The notes below the pieces were generated by a model. The model searched no databases. It worked only from the letters and a program-made list of their open reading frames with translations, and was not told the origin of the DNA. From positions 30,735,314 to 30,799,313 of the forward strand of contig OX326958.1 in the NCBI GenBank assembly GCA_946800325.1: a stretch of DNA of 64,000 bases. The letters are read 5' to 3'. Made by a program: the position numbers and the translations under genes. Below, in pieces: positions 49,085 through 61,633 of this stretch. The stretch's first letter is position 1. Each line of letters starts with the position of its first letter. Source of the stretch: Luzula sylvatica (Eukaryota; Streptophyta; Magnoliopsida; Poales; Juncaceae).

Positions 49085-49508
49085 TACCGTCAAAAATTTA
49101 GGGGAGGCCGCTGTCCTCCATAATTCCTTAATAGATCCGTTAATGTTACTGGGTATTTTAAAGGATGCCGAATGTAACATGAATGACCTATTTTGTTTTG
49201 TTTTGTTTTGTTTCCACAGGGCCATCTGCGCCTCAATGACAGTTGTGTTTAAATTTTGGAGAAATTCTGATTTATTTTATCTAACAAGCAAAAAAAAGTT
49301 ACTTTTAGGGAAATTTTTAAATAACCCCTTAGTTTTCGAATTAAAAAAATCTCATTTTTAATATACGCCAGAAAATCTAATCTAAACAAGATTTCATTTT
49401 TATTTGACCCTGTAAAAATTAAAGTTAATATTTACTACCATAATTTAAAAATTATATATATATATTTTCTGTATCTCCAACATAATTAAGAGGTTAATAA
49501 ATAAATAA

Positions 49509-49678
49509 GAGTAATGATACTAACCATGAATTTTTCCCCACTTTTTTCCACGAATGGTGACGTGGCACCTTGTGATTGGTTGCATTTTTTACCCAACTTC
49601 AATGCATCCAATCACAAGGTGCCACGTCACCATTCGTGGAAAAAAGTGGGGAAAAATTCATGGTTAGGATCATTACTC
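49509..49678. repeat. Foldback MITE with ~70-bp arms
   Basis: The left arm starts GAGTAATGATACTAACCATG and the right arm is its reverse complement with about two mismatches (right end CCTAACCATG... read inverted). The arms are ~70 bases with a loop of only about 25 (TTTTTTACCCAACTTCAA). It is flanked by AATAAATAA on both sides; a 9-bp duplication would fit a Mutator-like MITE, but the flank is simple sequence so this is weak. A transcript would form a long near-perfect hairpin. Confidence 0.8.
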
Positions 49679-49689
49679 AATAAATAACA

Positions 49690-50136
49690 ACACCCATCCA
49701 AAGAGAATTGAAATGACAAAATACATATTTTCAACTATACTTATCATCATCTCCGGTTTTAATCCTCTCCAGTTCCTCCAGAAACATACATTCATATTTA
49801 ATTATCTGCGGTTTTATGAAACTGGAGATAACATCAGAGGTGGATTCGGGGATTGTTGATCCGAACCCCGACTTGACTTTCTAGCTCCAAACCAAGAAAA
49901 CAATAATAGTCTTCTTTCTCAGTCGTCTCTCTCCTTTCAAACCCTCATCTTTTCGTTGATTTTCAACAATTATTGCTGAATTATTCTTGAATTGTTATAC
50001 AAATCTCGAAGGCGTGCAATTAGACGAGTCTAGATTGATTACAATACAAGTGATTTGGATTTGTTGATAGCTATATGTCGGAATGAGTGCGAGGGTTTGA
50101 AGGAATTTAGGTTTGAGTGATAATTTGTGAATGCTG
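49690..50136. other. UBP promoter and leader
   Basis: Sequence upstream of the UBP3/4 start. It contains CT-rich stretches (49911-49935) typical of plant leaders. No TATA box stands out. Confidence 0.4.
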
Positions 50137-51737
50137 ATGGGGGCAGCGGGATCAAAGCTCGAGAAGGCATTAGGCGATCAGTTCCCTGAAGGCGAGAGAT
50201 ATTTCGGTCTTGAGAATTTTGGGAATACTTGTTATTGCAATAGCGTTTTACAGGTTTGTGCTATTTCGATTTTATGTTGATTACAGCATGGAAATTTTGT
50301 ATTGTTTTAAATTCAAGATATATTCCTGATCTTTTTGTATTGATTTTAGATATTTGTTATTTGAATTTGGGTACTGATTGCTTGTTTTGTATGATTGTAA
50401 TACAGGCTCTATATTTCTGTGTTCCATTTAGGGAACAATTACTTGAATATTATTCGAACAATAAGAGCCTTGCTGAAGGAGAAGAAAATCTATTGACATG
50501 CTTGGCCGATTTATTCACTCAGGTAAATAAACAAACAATTTTTTTGACATTTTTGCCCTTGTATTTCTTTCTATTTACGAAACTCTCCATTAATTTCACA
50601 GATTAGTTCACAAAAGAAGAAAACAGGAGTTATCGCGCCCAAAAGATTCGTTCAAAGAGTTAAAAAACAAAACGAGCTTTTTCGCAGCTATATGCACCAA
50701 GTATTTTATTTTCTCTTTCTCTTTCTTTCTTCCTTTTTCATTTAATTTCTGATTCTTGAAATCGATTTTTTATGACCTCTTTTATAGGATGCGCACGAAT
50801 TTCTGAATTTCTTGCTGAACGAACTAGTAGATATTCTCGAAAAGGAAGCGAACAACAATTCAACCAAAGCTACTAGTTCCTCACCTGCAAAATCAAATCC
50901 AAATCCAAATTCGAATAAAATCGCAAACGGATTCGTTCCAAAGCCTCTGTCAAATGGGATCCACAAAGACCCACTCATCACTTGGGTCCACAAATGCTTT
51001 CAAGTATATACACTCTCTACTCTTCAACGCATTTTCAATATTCAATTTTAGTCTCTAATATACCATTTTTGTCTTATAAACTTTTAAGGGTATATTGACG
51101 AACGAAACGAGGTGTCTGAGATGCGAAACGGTCACGGCTCGCGACGAGACTTTTTTCGATTTGAGTCTTGATATCGAACAAAATAGTTCGATTACGAGTT
51201 GTCTCAAAAACTTCAGTTCTACCGAAACACTAAATGCCGAGGATAAATTCTTCTGCGACAAATGCTGCAGGTAAAGAAAAAAAATCAAAATGTCAAAATT
51301 TCTTCTATACCCTTACAAATTCGAATTTTACTTGAAGTCTTCAAGAGGCGCAAAAGAGGATGAAAATAAAGAAACCGCCAAGCATACTTGTAATCCACCT
51401 AAAACGATTCAAATACATCGAGCAACTCGGTCGGTACAAGAAGCTCTCGTACCGCGTGGTCTTCCCGCTTGAACTGAAACTCTCGAACACCACCAACAAC
51501 TCAACCGATTTGGAATATTCCCTCTTCGCCGTGGTCGTGCACGTGGGGAGCGGCCCGAACCACGGGCACTACGTGAGTTTGGTGAAGAGTCATAATCATT
51601 GGCTCTTCTTCGACGACGAGAATGTTGAGATTATCGACGAGGGGAGCGTTCAGGGCTTTTTCGGAAGCGCGCAGGAGTATTCGAGCAATACTGATCATGG
51701 ATATATTTTGTTTTACGAGACCGTCGTCAGGGATTAG
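50137..51737 (+). CDS. UBP3/UBP4: Ubiquitin-specific protease, UBP3/UBP4 type
   Basis: Six exons: 50137-50253, 50406-50522, 50602-50700, 50788-51003, 51089-51270, 51338-51737 (376 aa). The enzyme removes ubiquitin from proteins (C19 cysteine protease, related to animal USP12/46); Arabidopsis UBP3 and UBP4 are nuclear and needed for pollen development. The Cys box [11 protein letters not shown] holds Cys32; the His box [12 protein letters not shown] holds His321; FFDDEN (335-339 region) supplies the Asp. Two CxxC pairs (CLRC in [11 protein letters not shown], and CDKC in FFCDKCC) form the zinc site. The Ser/Pro/Asn-rich insert at about 130-165 is variable in the family. The start at 50137 gives [13 protein letters not shown], the conserved N-terminus with a Gly2 myristoylation consensus. 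An in-frame ATG six bases upstream (50131) would give MLMGAAG and hide that Gly. Confidence 0.93.
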
Positions 51738-53084
51738 GGTTCTTTTTGTAAATTTTGATGATGACGATGAATAAAGAGGGGGGTTTTAGGAAAAAGATAG
51801 GATGCGAGGTGTTGTTGTATTACTTTGGAAGGTTTAATTGGTCCTTGAAGATCAATTGGGAGTTTTTTTTGGGGTCTTTTTGGCATTTTCGAGCCGTGAA
51901 TAATGAACGTTTTTTTCGGATTTAATTATTCTTATGGTTTATATTTCTCAAGTGTGGTAAATTGAAATCTGTGCTTCAAAAATCAGATTTGAGATTTATG
52001 AGTTTAGCATGTATATTTTTTATTCTAATAATCTATTGTAGTGTACAAAGATCAAATAATTTTGGTAATTTTCCAAAATAGTCATCTCAGTTTGTTAATA
52101 AAGAATATAAAACTTTTGAACTTTGAAAAATCGAAACTTGATAGGTTTCTTGATATTTGAAAGGTCGAGAGAGTTTTGCTCCCGTAACAAATTTTTTGAC
52201 TTTTGAAAGGTTGAAATATTTCTCTTGGACTTAACCGAAGTCGACAGTTTGCTTAATTCGATCGTTAACAAAAAAGAGCCGTTGGAGATTTGGAAATGTT
52301 GTACTAACTTTTGAAAAGTCGATTTTTTTACAAAACGAGAAATTATCGTTGTCCTAAGCTCTATAAATATAACATTTCACTCATTGTCCTCACATCTCAT
52401 CTCTTTACCAAAGATTGTTAACTTTTTTGTATACTTCAAATGTTTATGTTCAAGGTATTTCTTAAAATATTTAAATCTATTTAGTTTTTATATTATACTT
52501 TTTATTTAAAATATTGTAATACAATATGTAAAATGTAATATATTGGAACGTGACAATTAATTTTAGCAGTTCGATCTCCGGTCACGAAGTTAGTAGTCGA
52601 AAAATGGTAGATAACAAGTATCAACGGATCCGAAGCATATTCAGTCCGGGTCTGAGTACTTTTATTCCGATTCGGATTCGAATTCAATATTCAGTTTTAG
52701 TGTGATATCCGGATCCGACAATATTTCTTCATCGAAAGACCTTCAATAAGGGGAGTTCGAGAGAGCGAGAGAAAGGGATAAGAGGGGGCTTGACTGTGGG
52801 CTTGTGATAGCGTTGTTATTTTAGCTCGTAACTCCACACTCGCACAACATTGGCTTGAAGATCGTTAGATAATAGCTCATTAGAGCTCGAGATAAGTCAA
52901 GTTCTTTTCAAACTCAATAAACACACAGGAGTACACAGGAGGTTCGTCGGTTTGTTTTCACGATCCTCGAGCCACCATTTCTTTTCATATTTTACTTTTT
53001 TTTTTTTTACAAAAAGAATTGCGCCGGCTTGAACAAGCCGAGCCGACTCAATTCATATCGAGCCAAATCGAACAGACAGTTGAG
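51738..53084. other. Spacer between the UBP gene and the satellite array
   Basis: UBP 3' UTR, then AT-rich DNA. Bases 52080-52330 contain repeated AACTTTTGAAAGGTCGA-like text. Bases 52550-53080 are more balanced with short GGATCCGA-like repeats and GAGCCGACTC. No gene was recognised; the open frame at 52502-52687 (-) is not supported. Confidence 0.45.
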
Positions 53085-56000
53085 GAGTTCAAATAATTTG
53101 TTTTTAGATAATTTGTAACATATCTTTTACAACATAACTTTTCACCAAATTTTACAAACAGTAAGAAAGTTTGTTTATTGATTCAATAACATGTTTTTAC
53201 GATTTGAGGAGTCCAAATAACGTGTTTTTAGATCATTTGTATCGTATATTTTACTACATAACTTTTCACCAAATTTTACAAACACTAAGAAATTTTGTTT
53301 TTCTATTCAAAACAATCTTTTAATTCTATGAGGAGTCCAAATAACGTGTTTTTGAGATGGTTTGGATCGAATCTTTTACGACTTAACTTTTCAACAAATT
53401 GCACAAACACAAAGAAAGTTTTCTTTTTGATTCATAGCAATCTTTTTACGCTTTGAGGAGTTCAAATAACTTGTTTTCAGATCATTTGTATCGCATCTTT
53501 TACTACATGATTTTTAACCAAATTTTACAAACACTAAGAAAGTTTGTTTATCGATTAAATAACTTGTTTTTACGCTTTGAGGAGTCCAAATAACGTGTTT
53601 TTAGATCATTTGTATCGTATCTTTTACTAAATAACTTTTCACCAAACTTTACAAATACTAAGAAATTTTGTTTTTCGATTCATAACAATCTTTTAATTTT
53701 CTGAGGAGTCCAAACAACGTGTTTTTGAGATGGTTTGGATCGAATATTTTATACTTAACTTTTCACCAAATTGTACAAACACTAAGAAATTTTTATTTTC
53801 GATTCATAGCAATCTTTTTACGCTTTGAGGAGTTCAAATAACGTGTTTTTAGATCATTCGTATCGTATCTTTTACTACATAACTATTCACCAAATTTTGC
53901 AAACACGAACACAATTTATTTTTCGATTCAAACAATCTTTTCACATTCCGAGGAGTTCAAATAACGTCTTTTTGAGGTGATTTGGATCGAATCTTTCACT
54001 ACATAACTTTTCACCAAATTGTACAAACACTACGAAAGTTTTCTTTTCGATTCATAGCAATCTTTTTGCGCTTTGAAAAGTTCAAATAACGTATTTTTAG
54101 ATAATTTGTATCGTATCTTTTACTACATAACTTTTCACCAAATTTTACAAACACTTAGAAAATTGGTTTTTCGATTCAAAACAATCTTTTAACATTCTGA
54201 GGAGTTGAAATAACGTGTTTTTGAGATGGTTTGGATCAAATATTTCACTACGTTACTTTTCACCAAATTGTACAAACACTAAGAAAGTTTTCTTTTCGAT
54301 TCATACCAATCTTTTTACCCTTTGAGGAGTTCAAATAACTTGGTTTTAGATCATTGGTATCGCATCTTTTACTACATAACTTTTCACCAAATTTTACAAA
54401 CACTAAGAAAGTAAGATTTTCGATTCAAAACAATCTTTTCATGCTCTAAGGAGTTCAAATAACGTGTTTTTGAGATGGTTTGGATCGAATCTTTCACTAC
54501 GTAACTTTTCACCAAATTGTACAAACACTAAGAAAGGTTTATTTTCAATTCATAGCAATCTTTTTGCGCTTTGAAAAGTTCAAACAACGTGTTTTTAGAT
54601 CATTGGTATCATATCTTTTACTACATAACTTTTCACCAAATTTTACAAACACTAAGAAAGTTTGTTTTTCGATTCAAAACAATCTTTTAACATTCCGAGG
54701 AGTTGAAATAACGTGTTTTTGAGATGGTTTGGATCAAATCTTCCACTGCGTAACTATTCACCAAATTGTACAAACACTAAGAAAGTTTTCTTTTCGATTC
54801 ATAGCAATTTTTTTACCCTTCGAGGAGTTAATAACTTGTTTTTAGATCATTTGTATCGTATCTTTTACTACTTAACTTTTCACCAAAATTTTCAAACACT
54901 GAGAAAGTTTGTTTTTCAATTCAAAAAAATCTTTTCACGCTCTGAGGAGTTCAAATAACGGGTTTTTGAGATGGTTTGGATCGAATCTTCCACTACGTGA
55001 CTTTTCACCAAATTGTACAAACACTAAGAAAATTTTCTTGTCGATTCATAGCAATCTTTTTGAGCTTTGTGGATTTCAAATAACGTGTTTTTAGATCATT
55101 TGTATCGTATCTTTTACTACATAATTTTTCACCAAACTTTATAAACACGAAGAAAGTTTGTTTTTCGATTCAAAACAATCTTTTAACGTTCTGAGGAGTT
55201 CAAAAAACGTGTTTATGAGATGGTTTGGATCGAATCTTTCACTGCGTAACTTTTCACCAAATTGTACAAACACCAAGAAAGTTTTCTTTTTGATTCGTAG
55301 CAATCCTTTTGCGCTTTGTGGAGCTCAAATAACATGTTTTTAGATCATTTGTATCGTATTTTTTACTACACAACTTTTCACCAAATTTTACAAACACAAA
55401 GAAAGTTTGTTTTTCGATTCAAAACTATCTTTTAACGTTCTGAGGAGTTCAAATAACGTGTTTATGAGATGGTTTGGATCGAATCTTTTACTACGTAACT
55501 TTTCACCAAATTGTACAAACACTAAGAAAGTTTTCTTTTCGATTCATAGCAATCTTTTTGCGCTTTGTGGAGTTCAAATAACGTGTTTTAGATCATTTGT
55601 ATCGTATCTTTTACTACATAACTTTTCACCAAATTTTACAAACACAAAGAAAGTTTGTTTTTGATTCAAAAAAATCTTTTAACGTTCTGAGGAGTTCAAA
55701 TAACGTGTTTTTGAGATGGTTTGGATCGAATATTTCACTACGTAACTTTTCACCAAATTGTACAAACACTGAAAAAGTTTTCTTCTCTATTCATAGCAAT
55801 CTTTTTACGCTTTGAGGAGTTCTAATAACGTGTTTCCAGATCATTTGTATCGTATCTTTTACTACATAACTTTTCACCAAATTTTACAAACACTAAGAAA
55901 GTTTGTTTTTCGATTCAAAACAATCTTTTAACATTCTGAGGAGTTGAAATAACGTTTTTTTGAGATGGTTTGGATGAAATCTTTCACAACGTAACTTTTC

Positions 56001-59000
56001 ACCAAATCGTACAAACAATAAGAAAGTTTTCATTTCGATTCATAGCAATCTTTTTGCACTTTGTGGTGTTCAAATAACGTGTTTTTAGATCACTTGTATC
56101 GTATCTTTTACTACATAATTTTTCACCAAATTTTACAAACACAAATAAAGTTTGTTTTTCGATTCAAAACAATCTTTTAACGTTCTGAGGAGTTTAAATA
56201 ATGTGTTTTTTAGATGATTTGGATCGAATCTTTCACTACGTAACTTTTCACCAAATTGTACAAACAGTAAGAAAGTTTTTTTTTCGATTCATAGCAATCA
56301 TTTTACGCTTTGAGGATTTCAAATAACTTGTTTTTAGATCATTTGTATCGTATCTTTCACTACATAACTTTTCACCAAATTTTACAACCACAAAGATATT
56401 TTGTTTTTCGATTCAAAACAATCTTTTAACGTTCTGAGGAGTTCAAATAATGTGTTTTTGAGATGGTTTGGATCGAATCTTTCACTACGTAACTTTTCAC
56501 CAAATTGTACAAACAACAAGAAAGTTTTCTTTTCGATTCAAAACAATCTTTTTACCCTTTGAGGAGTTCAAATAACTTGTTTTTAGATCATTTTTATCGT
56601 ATCTTTCACTACATAACTTTTCACCAAATTTTACAAACACTAAGAAAGTTTGTTTTCCGATTCAAAACAATCTTTTCACGCTCTAAGGAGTTCAAATAAC
56701 GTGTTTTTGAGATGGTTTGGATCCAATCTTTCACTACGTAATTTTTCACCAAATTTTACAAACACTAAGAAAATTTTCTTTACGATTCATCTCAATCTTT
56801 GTGCGATTTGAGGAGTTCAAATAACGTGTTTTTGGATAATTTGTATCGTATCTTTTACTACATAACTTTTTACCTAATTTTAGAAACACAAAGAAATTTG
56901 TTTCTCGATTCAAAACAATCTTTTAACGTTCTGAGGAGTTCAAATAACGTGTTTTTGAGATGGTTTGGATTGAATAGTTCATTACGTAACTTTTCATCAA
57001 ATTGTACAAACACTGAAAAAGTTTTCTTTTCTATTCATAGCAATCTTTTTACGCTTTGATGAGTTCAAATAACGTGTTTTTAGATCATTTGTATCGTATC
57101 TTTTACTACATTACTTTTCACCAAATTTTACAAATACTAAGAAAGTTTGTTTTTCGATTCAAAACAATCTTTTAACATTATGAGGAGTTGAAATAACTTT
57201 TTTTTTGAGATGGTTTGGATCAAATCTTTCACTACGTAACTTTTCACCAAATTGTACAAACACTAAGAAAGTTTTCTTTTCGATTCATAGCAATCTCTTT
57301 ACCCTTTGAGGAGTTCAAATAACTTGTTTTTAGATCATTTGTATCGTATCATTTACTACATAACTTTTCACCAAATTTTACAAATACTAAGAAAGTTTGT
57401 TTTTCGATTCAAAACAATTTTTCACGCTCTAAGGTGTTCAAATAACGTGTTTTTGAGACGGTTTGGATCGAATCTTTCACTACGTAAATTTTCACCGAAT
57501 TGTACAAACACTAATAAAGTTTTCTTTTAGATTCATATCAATCTTTTTGCGATTTGAGGAGTTCAAATAACGTGTTTTTGGATAATTTGTATCGTATATT
57601 TTTTCTACATAACTTTTCACCAAATTTTAGGAACACAAAGAAATTTGTTTTTCGATTCAAAACAATCTTTTAACATTCTGAGGAGTTCAAATAACGTGTT
57701 TTTGAGATGGTTTGGATCGAATCTTTCACTACGTAACTTTTCACCAAATTGTACAAACACTGAAAAAGTTTTCTTTTCTATTCATAGCAATTTTTTTGCG
57801 CTTTGAGGAGTTCAAATAACATGTTTTTGGATCATTTGTATCGTATCTTTTACTACATATCTTTTCACCAAAATTTACAAACACTAAAAAAGTTTGTTTT
57901 TCGATTCAAAACAATCTTTTAACATTCTGAGGAGTTGAAATAACATTTTTTTGAGATGGTTTGGATCAAATCGTTCACTACGTAACTTTTCACCAAATTG
58001 TACAAACACTAAGAAAGTTTCCTTTTCGATTCATAGCAATATTTTTACCCTTTGAGGAGTTCAAGTGACTTGTTTTTAGATCTTTTGTATTGTATCTTTT
58101 ACTACATAACTTTTCACTAAATTTTACAAACACTAAGAAAGTTTGTTTTTCGATTCGAAACAATCTTTTCACGCTCTAAGGAGTTCAAATAACGTGTTTT
58201 TGAGATGGTTTGGATCGAATCTTTCACTACGTAAGTTTTCACCAAATGGTACAAACAACAAAAAAGGTTTCATTTCGATTCATAGCAATCTTTTTGCACT
58301 TTGTGGTGTTCAAATAACGTGTTTTTAGATCATTTGTATCGTATCTCTTACTACATAACTTTTCACCAAATTTTACAAACACTAAGAAAGTTTGTTTTTC
58401 GATTCAAAACAATCTTTTAACATTCTGAGGAGTTGAAATAACGTTTTTTTTGAGATGGTTTGGATCAAATCACTACGTAACTTGTCACCAAATTGTACAA
58501 ACACTAAGAAAGTTTTCTTTTCGATTCATAGCAATATTTTTACCCTTTGAGGAGTTCAAGTTACTTGTTTTTAGATCCTTTGTATCGTATCTTTTACTAC
58601 ATAACTTTTCACCAAATTTTACAAACACTAAGAAAGTTTGTTTTTCGATTCGAAACAATCTTTTCACGCTCTAAGGAGTTCAAATAACGTGTTTTTGAGA
58701 TGGTTTGGATCGAATCTTTCACTACGTAAGTTTTCACCAAATGGTACAAACAACAAAAAAGGTTTCATTTCGATTCATTGCAATCTTTTTGCACTTTGTG
58801 GTGTTCAAATAACGTGTTTTTAGATCATTTGTATCGTATCTCTTACTACATAACTTTTCACCCAATTTTACAAACACTAAGAAAGTTTGTTTTTCGATTC
58901 AAAACAATCTTTTAACATTCTGAGGAGTTGAAATAACGTTTTTTTGAGATGGTTTGGATCAAATCACTACGTAACTTTTCACCAAATTGTACAAACGCTA

Positions 59001-60075
59001 AGAAAGTTTTCTTTTCGATTCATAGCAATCTTTTTACGCTTTGAGGAGTTCAAATAACTTGTTTTTAGATCATTTGTATCGTATCTTTTACTACATATAT
59101 AACTTTTCACCCAATTTTACATACGCTAAGAAAGTTTGTTTTTCGATTCAAAACAATCTTTTCAAGCACTAAGGAGTTCAAATAACGTGTTTTTGAGATG
59201 GTTTGGATCGAATCTTTCACTACGTAACTTTTCACCAAATTGTTCAAACACTAATAAAGTTTTATTTTCGATTCATAGCAATCTTTTTGCGCTTTGTGGA
59301 GTTCAAATAACGAGTTTTTAGATCATTTGTATCGTATCTTTTACTACATAACTTTTCACCAAATTTTACAAACACTAAGAAAGTTCGTAGTTCGATTCAA
59401 AATAATCTTTTCACGCTCGAAGGAATTCAAATAATGTGTTTTCAGATTATTTGTATCGTATCTTTTACTACATAACTTTTCACCAAATTTTACAAACACT
59501 AAGAAAGTTTTTTTTCGATTCAAAACAATCTTTTCACGCTCTAAGGAATTCAAATAACGGGTTTTTGAGATAGTTTGGATTGAATTTTTCACTACGTTAC
59601 TTTTCACAAAATTGTACAAACACTAATAAAGTTTTCTTTTCGATTCATAGCAATCTTTTTGCGCTTTGTGGAGTTCAAATAACGTATTTTTAGATCATTT
59701 GTATCGTATCTTTTACTACATAACTTTTCACCAAATTTTACACACACAAAAAAAGTTTGTTTTTCGATTCAAAACAATCTTTTAACGTTTTGAGGAGTTC
59801 AAATAATGTGTTTTTGAGATGGTTTGGATCGATTATTTCACTACGTAACTTTTCACCAAATTGTACAAACACTAAAAAAGTTTTCTTTTCGATTCATAGC
59901 AATATTTTTACACTTTGAGGAGTTCAAATAACGTTTTTTTAGATCATTTGTATCGCATCTTTTACTACATAACTTTTCACCAAATTTTACGAACACTAAG
60001 AAAGTTTGTTTTTCTATTCAAAACAATCTTTTCACGTTCCGAGGAGTTCAAATAATGTGTTTTTGAGATGGTTTG
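53085..60075. repeat. Satellite array, ~124 bp monomer, ~249 bp dimer
   Basis: Two related monomers alternate. Type A reads GTGTTTTTAGATCATTTGTA, then TCGTATCTTTTACTACATAA, CTTTTCACCAAATTTTACAA. Type B reads GTGTTTTTGAGATGGTTTGG, then ATCGAATCTTTCACTACGTA, ACTTTTCACCAAATTGTACA. Both share CACTAAGAAAGTTT and GAGGAGTTCAAATAA. The A-B pair repeats about every 249 bases (for example type B at 54472 and 54721). About 56 monomers lie here. The left end (53085-54000) is more diverged than the centre, as expected at an array edge. The many 60-90 aa open frames (54480 to 59619) are products of the repeat, not genes. Confidence 0.93.
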
Positions 60076-61633
60076 TGTTGCGTATTTATGTTTAAGCAGG
60101 GCTTTTCAACATTTAAAACCCTAAATGACTCTAATTGGACCACAAGCGCATGGTATTCATTGAGTACGTTAGGGGTCGATCCACAGAGAGGGTTGAGTAC
60201 TAGAGGCGATTTCTGATTCGCAATTCGACTCGATCTAAAACTGATGTTTGTTGGTTGATTTGAGACAGATTTTAACGGAAAAAGAAAGGTTTTTAATATA
60301 GGAGAGGGCTCTAGGGTATTCGGGTTCTACTTGGATGATTTGGTGTGTTCTAAAGGTTGCTAAACGCTCTCTCAAAATCTGACTTTGGTGGAGGTGTTAT
60401 CCAATTCTTCCTAGACCGGCTCTCGCTCGCGACTAGACGTATCCAACCTAAACACTCTTGCTCTCGCTGACTATGCTTAATAAAGACCCGTTACGCTCTA
60501 TGATAATCCTATAATCCCGTGGGTGACGTGTACCAATGTTCTTAGAATACAACGGTCCAAGTTTGTGCATTTACAATCTAGTTTCTCACTCCGCTCTCGC
60601 TTCGCAAGGTTAACCTAAAACGATCTTAACTACTTGGTTTGACTGGTTTATTTGAGGGCTTAAACAATCCTAAACGTCCACTCTCGCTACTTAGTCAAGG
60701 ATGTCCTAACCTATGTCACTTAGGCTGGCCTAAACGCGTACAAACGGTAAATTAAGACGAATAATATCAAGGCACAAAACACAAATCAAATCTGAAAGAG
60801 ACAAAGCATATAATACTACCAAAACATCGCAAGTACTAATGAACCCTAAACCCTAGATAAATATTTAGCTACTCATGTTCGACAACAAAACAAATCTAAA
60901 TATCAAATACATCATAAAACTAAACACGAGAAAGAGTGAACCGATTTGTTGACGAACGTCTTCTTCTTCGTAAACTCCTGCTCCTAAACGACGTGATCTT
61001 CTTCGATGGTTGACGGCTGCGGAAAGGTGTATGAGGCGAGTGGAGAAAGAGGAGGATGAGAGGTGGATGGTGGCTGGTGAAAGGATGAAAATTGGAGATG
61101 AGAAAGTAACCCTAGCAAAGGCAGCGGTAGCCTTTTATAGTCGATGGCTAGGGTTAGGTCACAGCATACATGGCTGTCGAAAGTTGGCCCATATCAGGGT
61201 CTGGGCCACGAAATATGAGGTGTGAATTATGCAATCTTTTAGAGGATTCCTTCCTGAAGTTATGGCAACTTGAATCACCAAATTTGGAGTTACCAATCAA
61301 AAGATATGGCCATTTTATTACTTGCTAAATTCTGAGATTCTGCAGCTTCTTTCCATTTTTTAATCTTCCAACAATAGTTGCGATTTTGGCTTGTTTTGCA
61401 CTGTGAAAGCTTGGAACGGTGCCGAGACCCTTGATACTTGCATTTCTTCACTTCTAGAGTCTTTTTTTATCTTGTATTGTATCCAAATCTGTAAATATAA
61501 TCAAACAAGATGCCAACGAGCAATTCTCGTGGTTTTGTTAGTATTTTAACGTTTAAGAGTTTATTTCGTACAATTTATAAAACGTTTTAAGTCCGGATGA
61601 GTGCGTAAAAATGTATCATATTCACACTCATCA
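60076..61633. mobile_element. Solo LTR 3 (1,558 bp) inserted in the satellite
   Basis: Starts TGTTGCGTATTTATG and ends TTCACACTCATCA (TG...CA). It is flanked by a 5-bp direct repeat, GTTTG (60071-60075 and 61634-61638). Removing it rejoins a type-B satellite monomer (GAGATGGTTTGGATCGATT). It is unlike solo LTRs 1 and 2. It contains TAGGGGTCGATCCACAGAG near 60170; as I recall, similar text is common in Ty3/gypsy LTRs of the Tat/Athila type, so that superfamily is a guess. No internal retrotransposon genes are present. The open frame at 61010-61225 is not recognised. Confidence 0.88.

Noticed and set aside
48941..49361. Open frames with YIYIYI runs on both strands
   Set aside because: They are produced by the TA microsatellite.
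61010..61225. 71-aa open frame MTAAERCMRRVEKEEDER...
   Set aside because: It lies inside solo LTR 3 and matches no retrotransposon or plant domain that I recognise.
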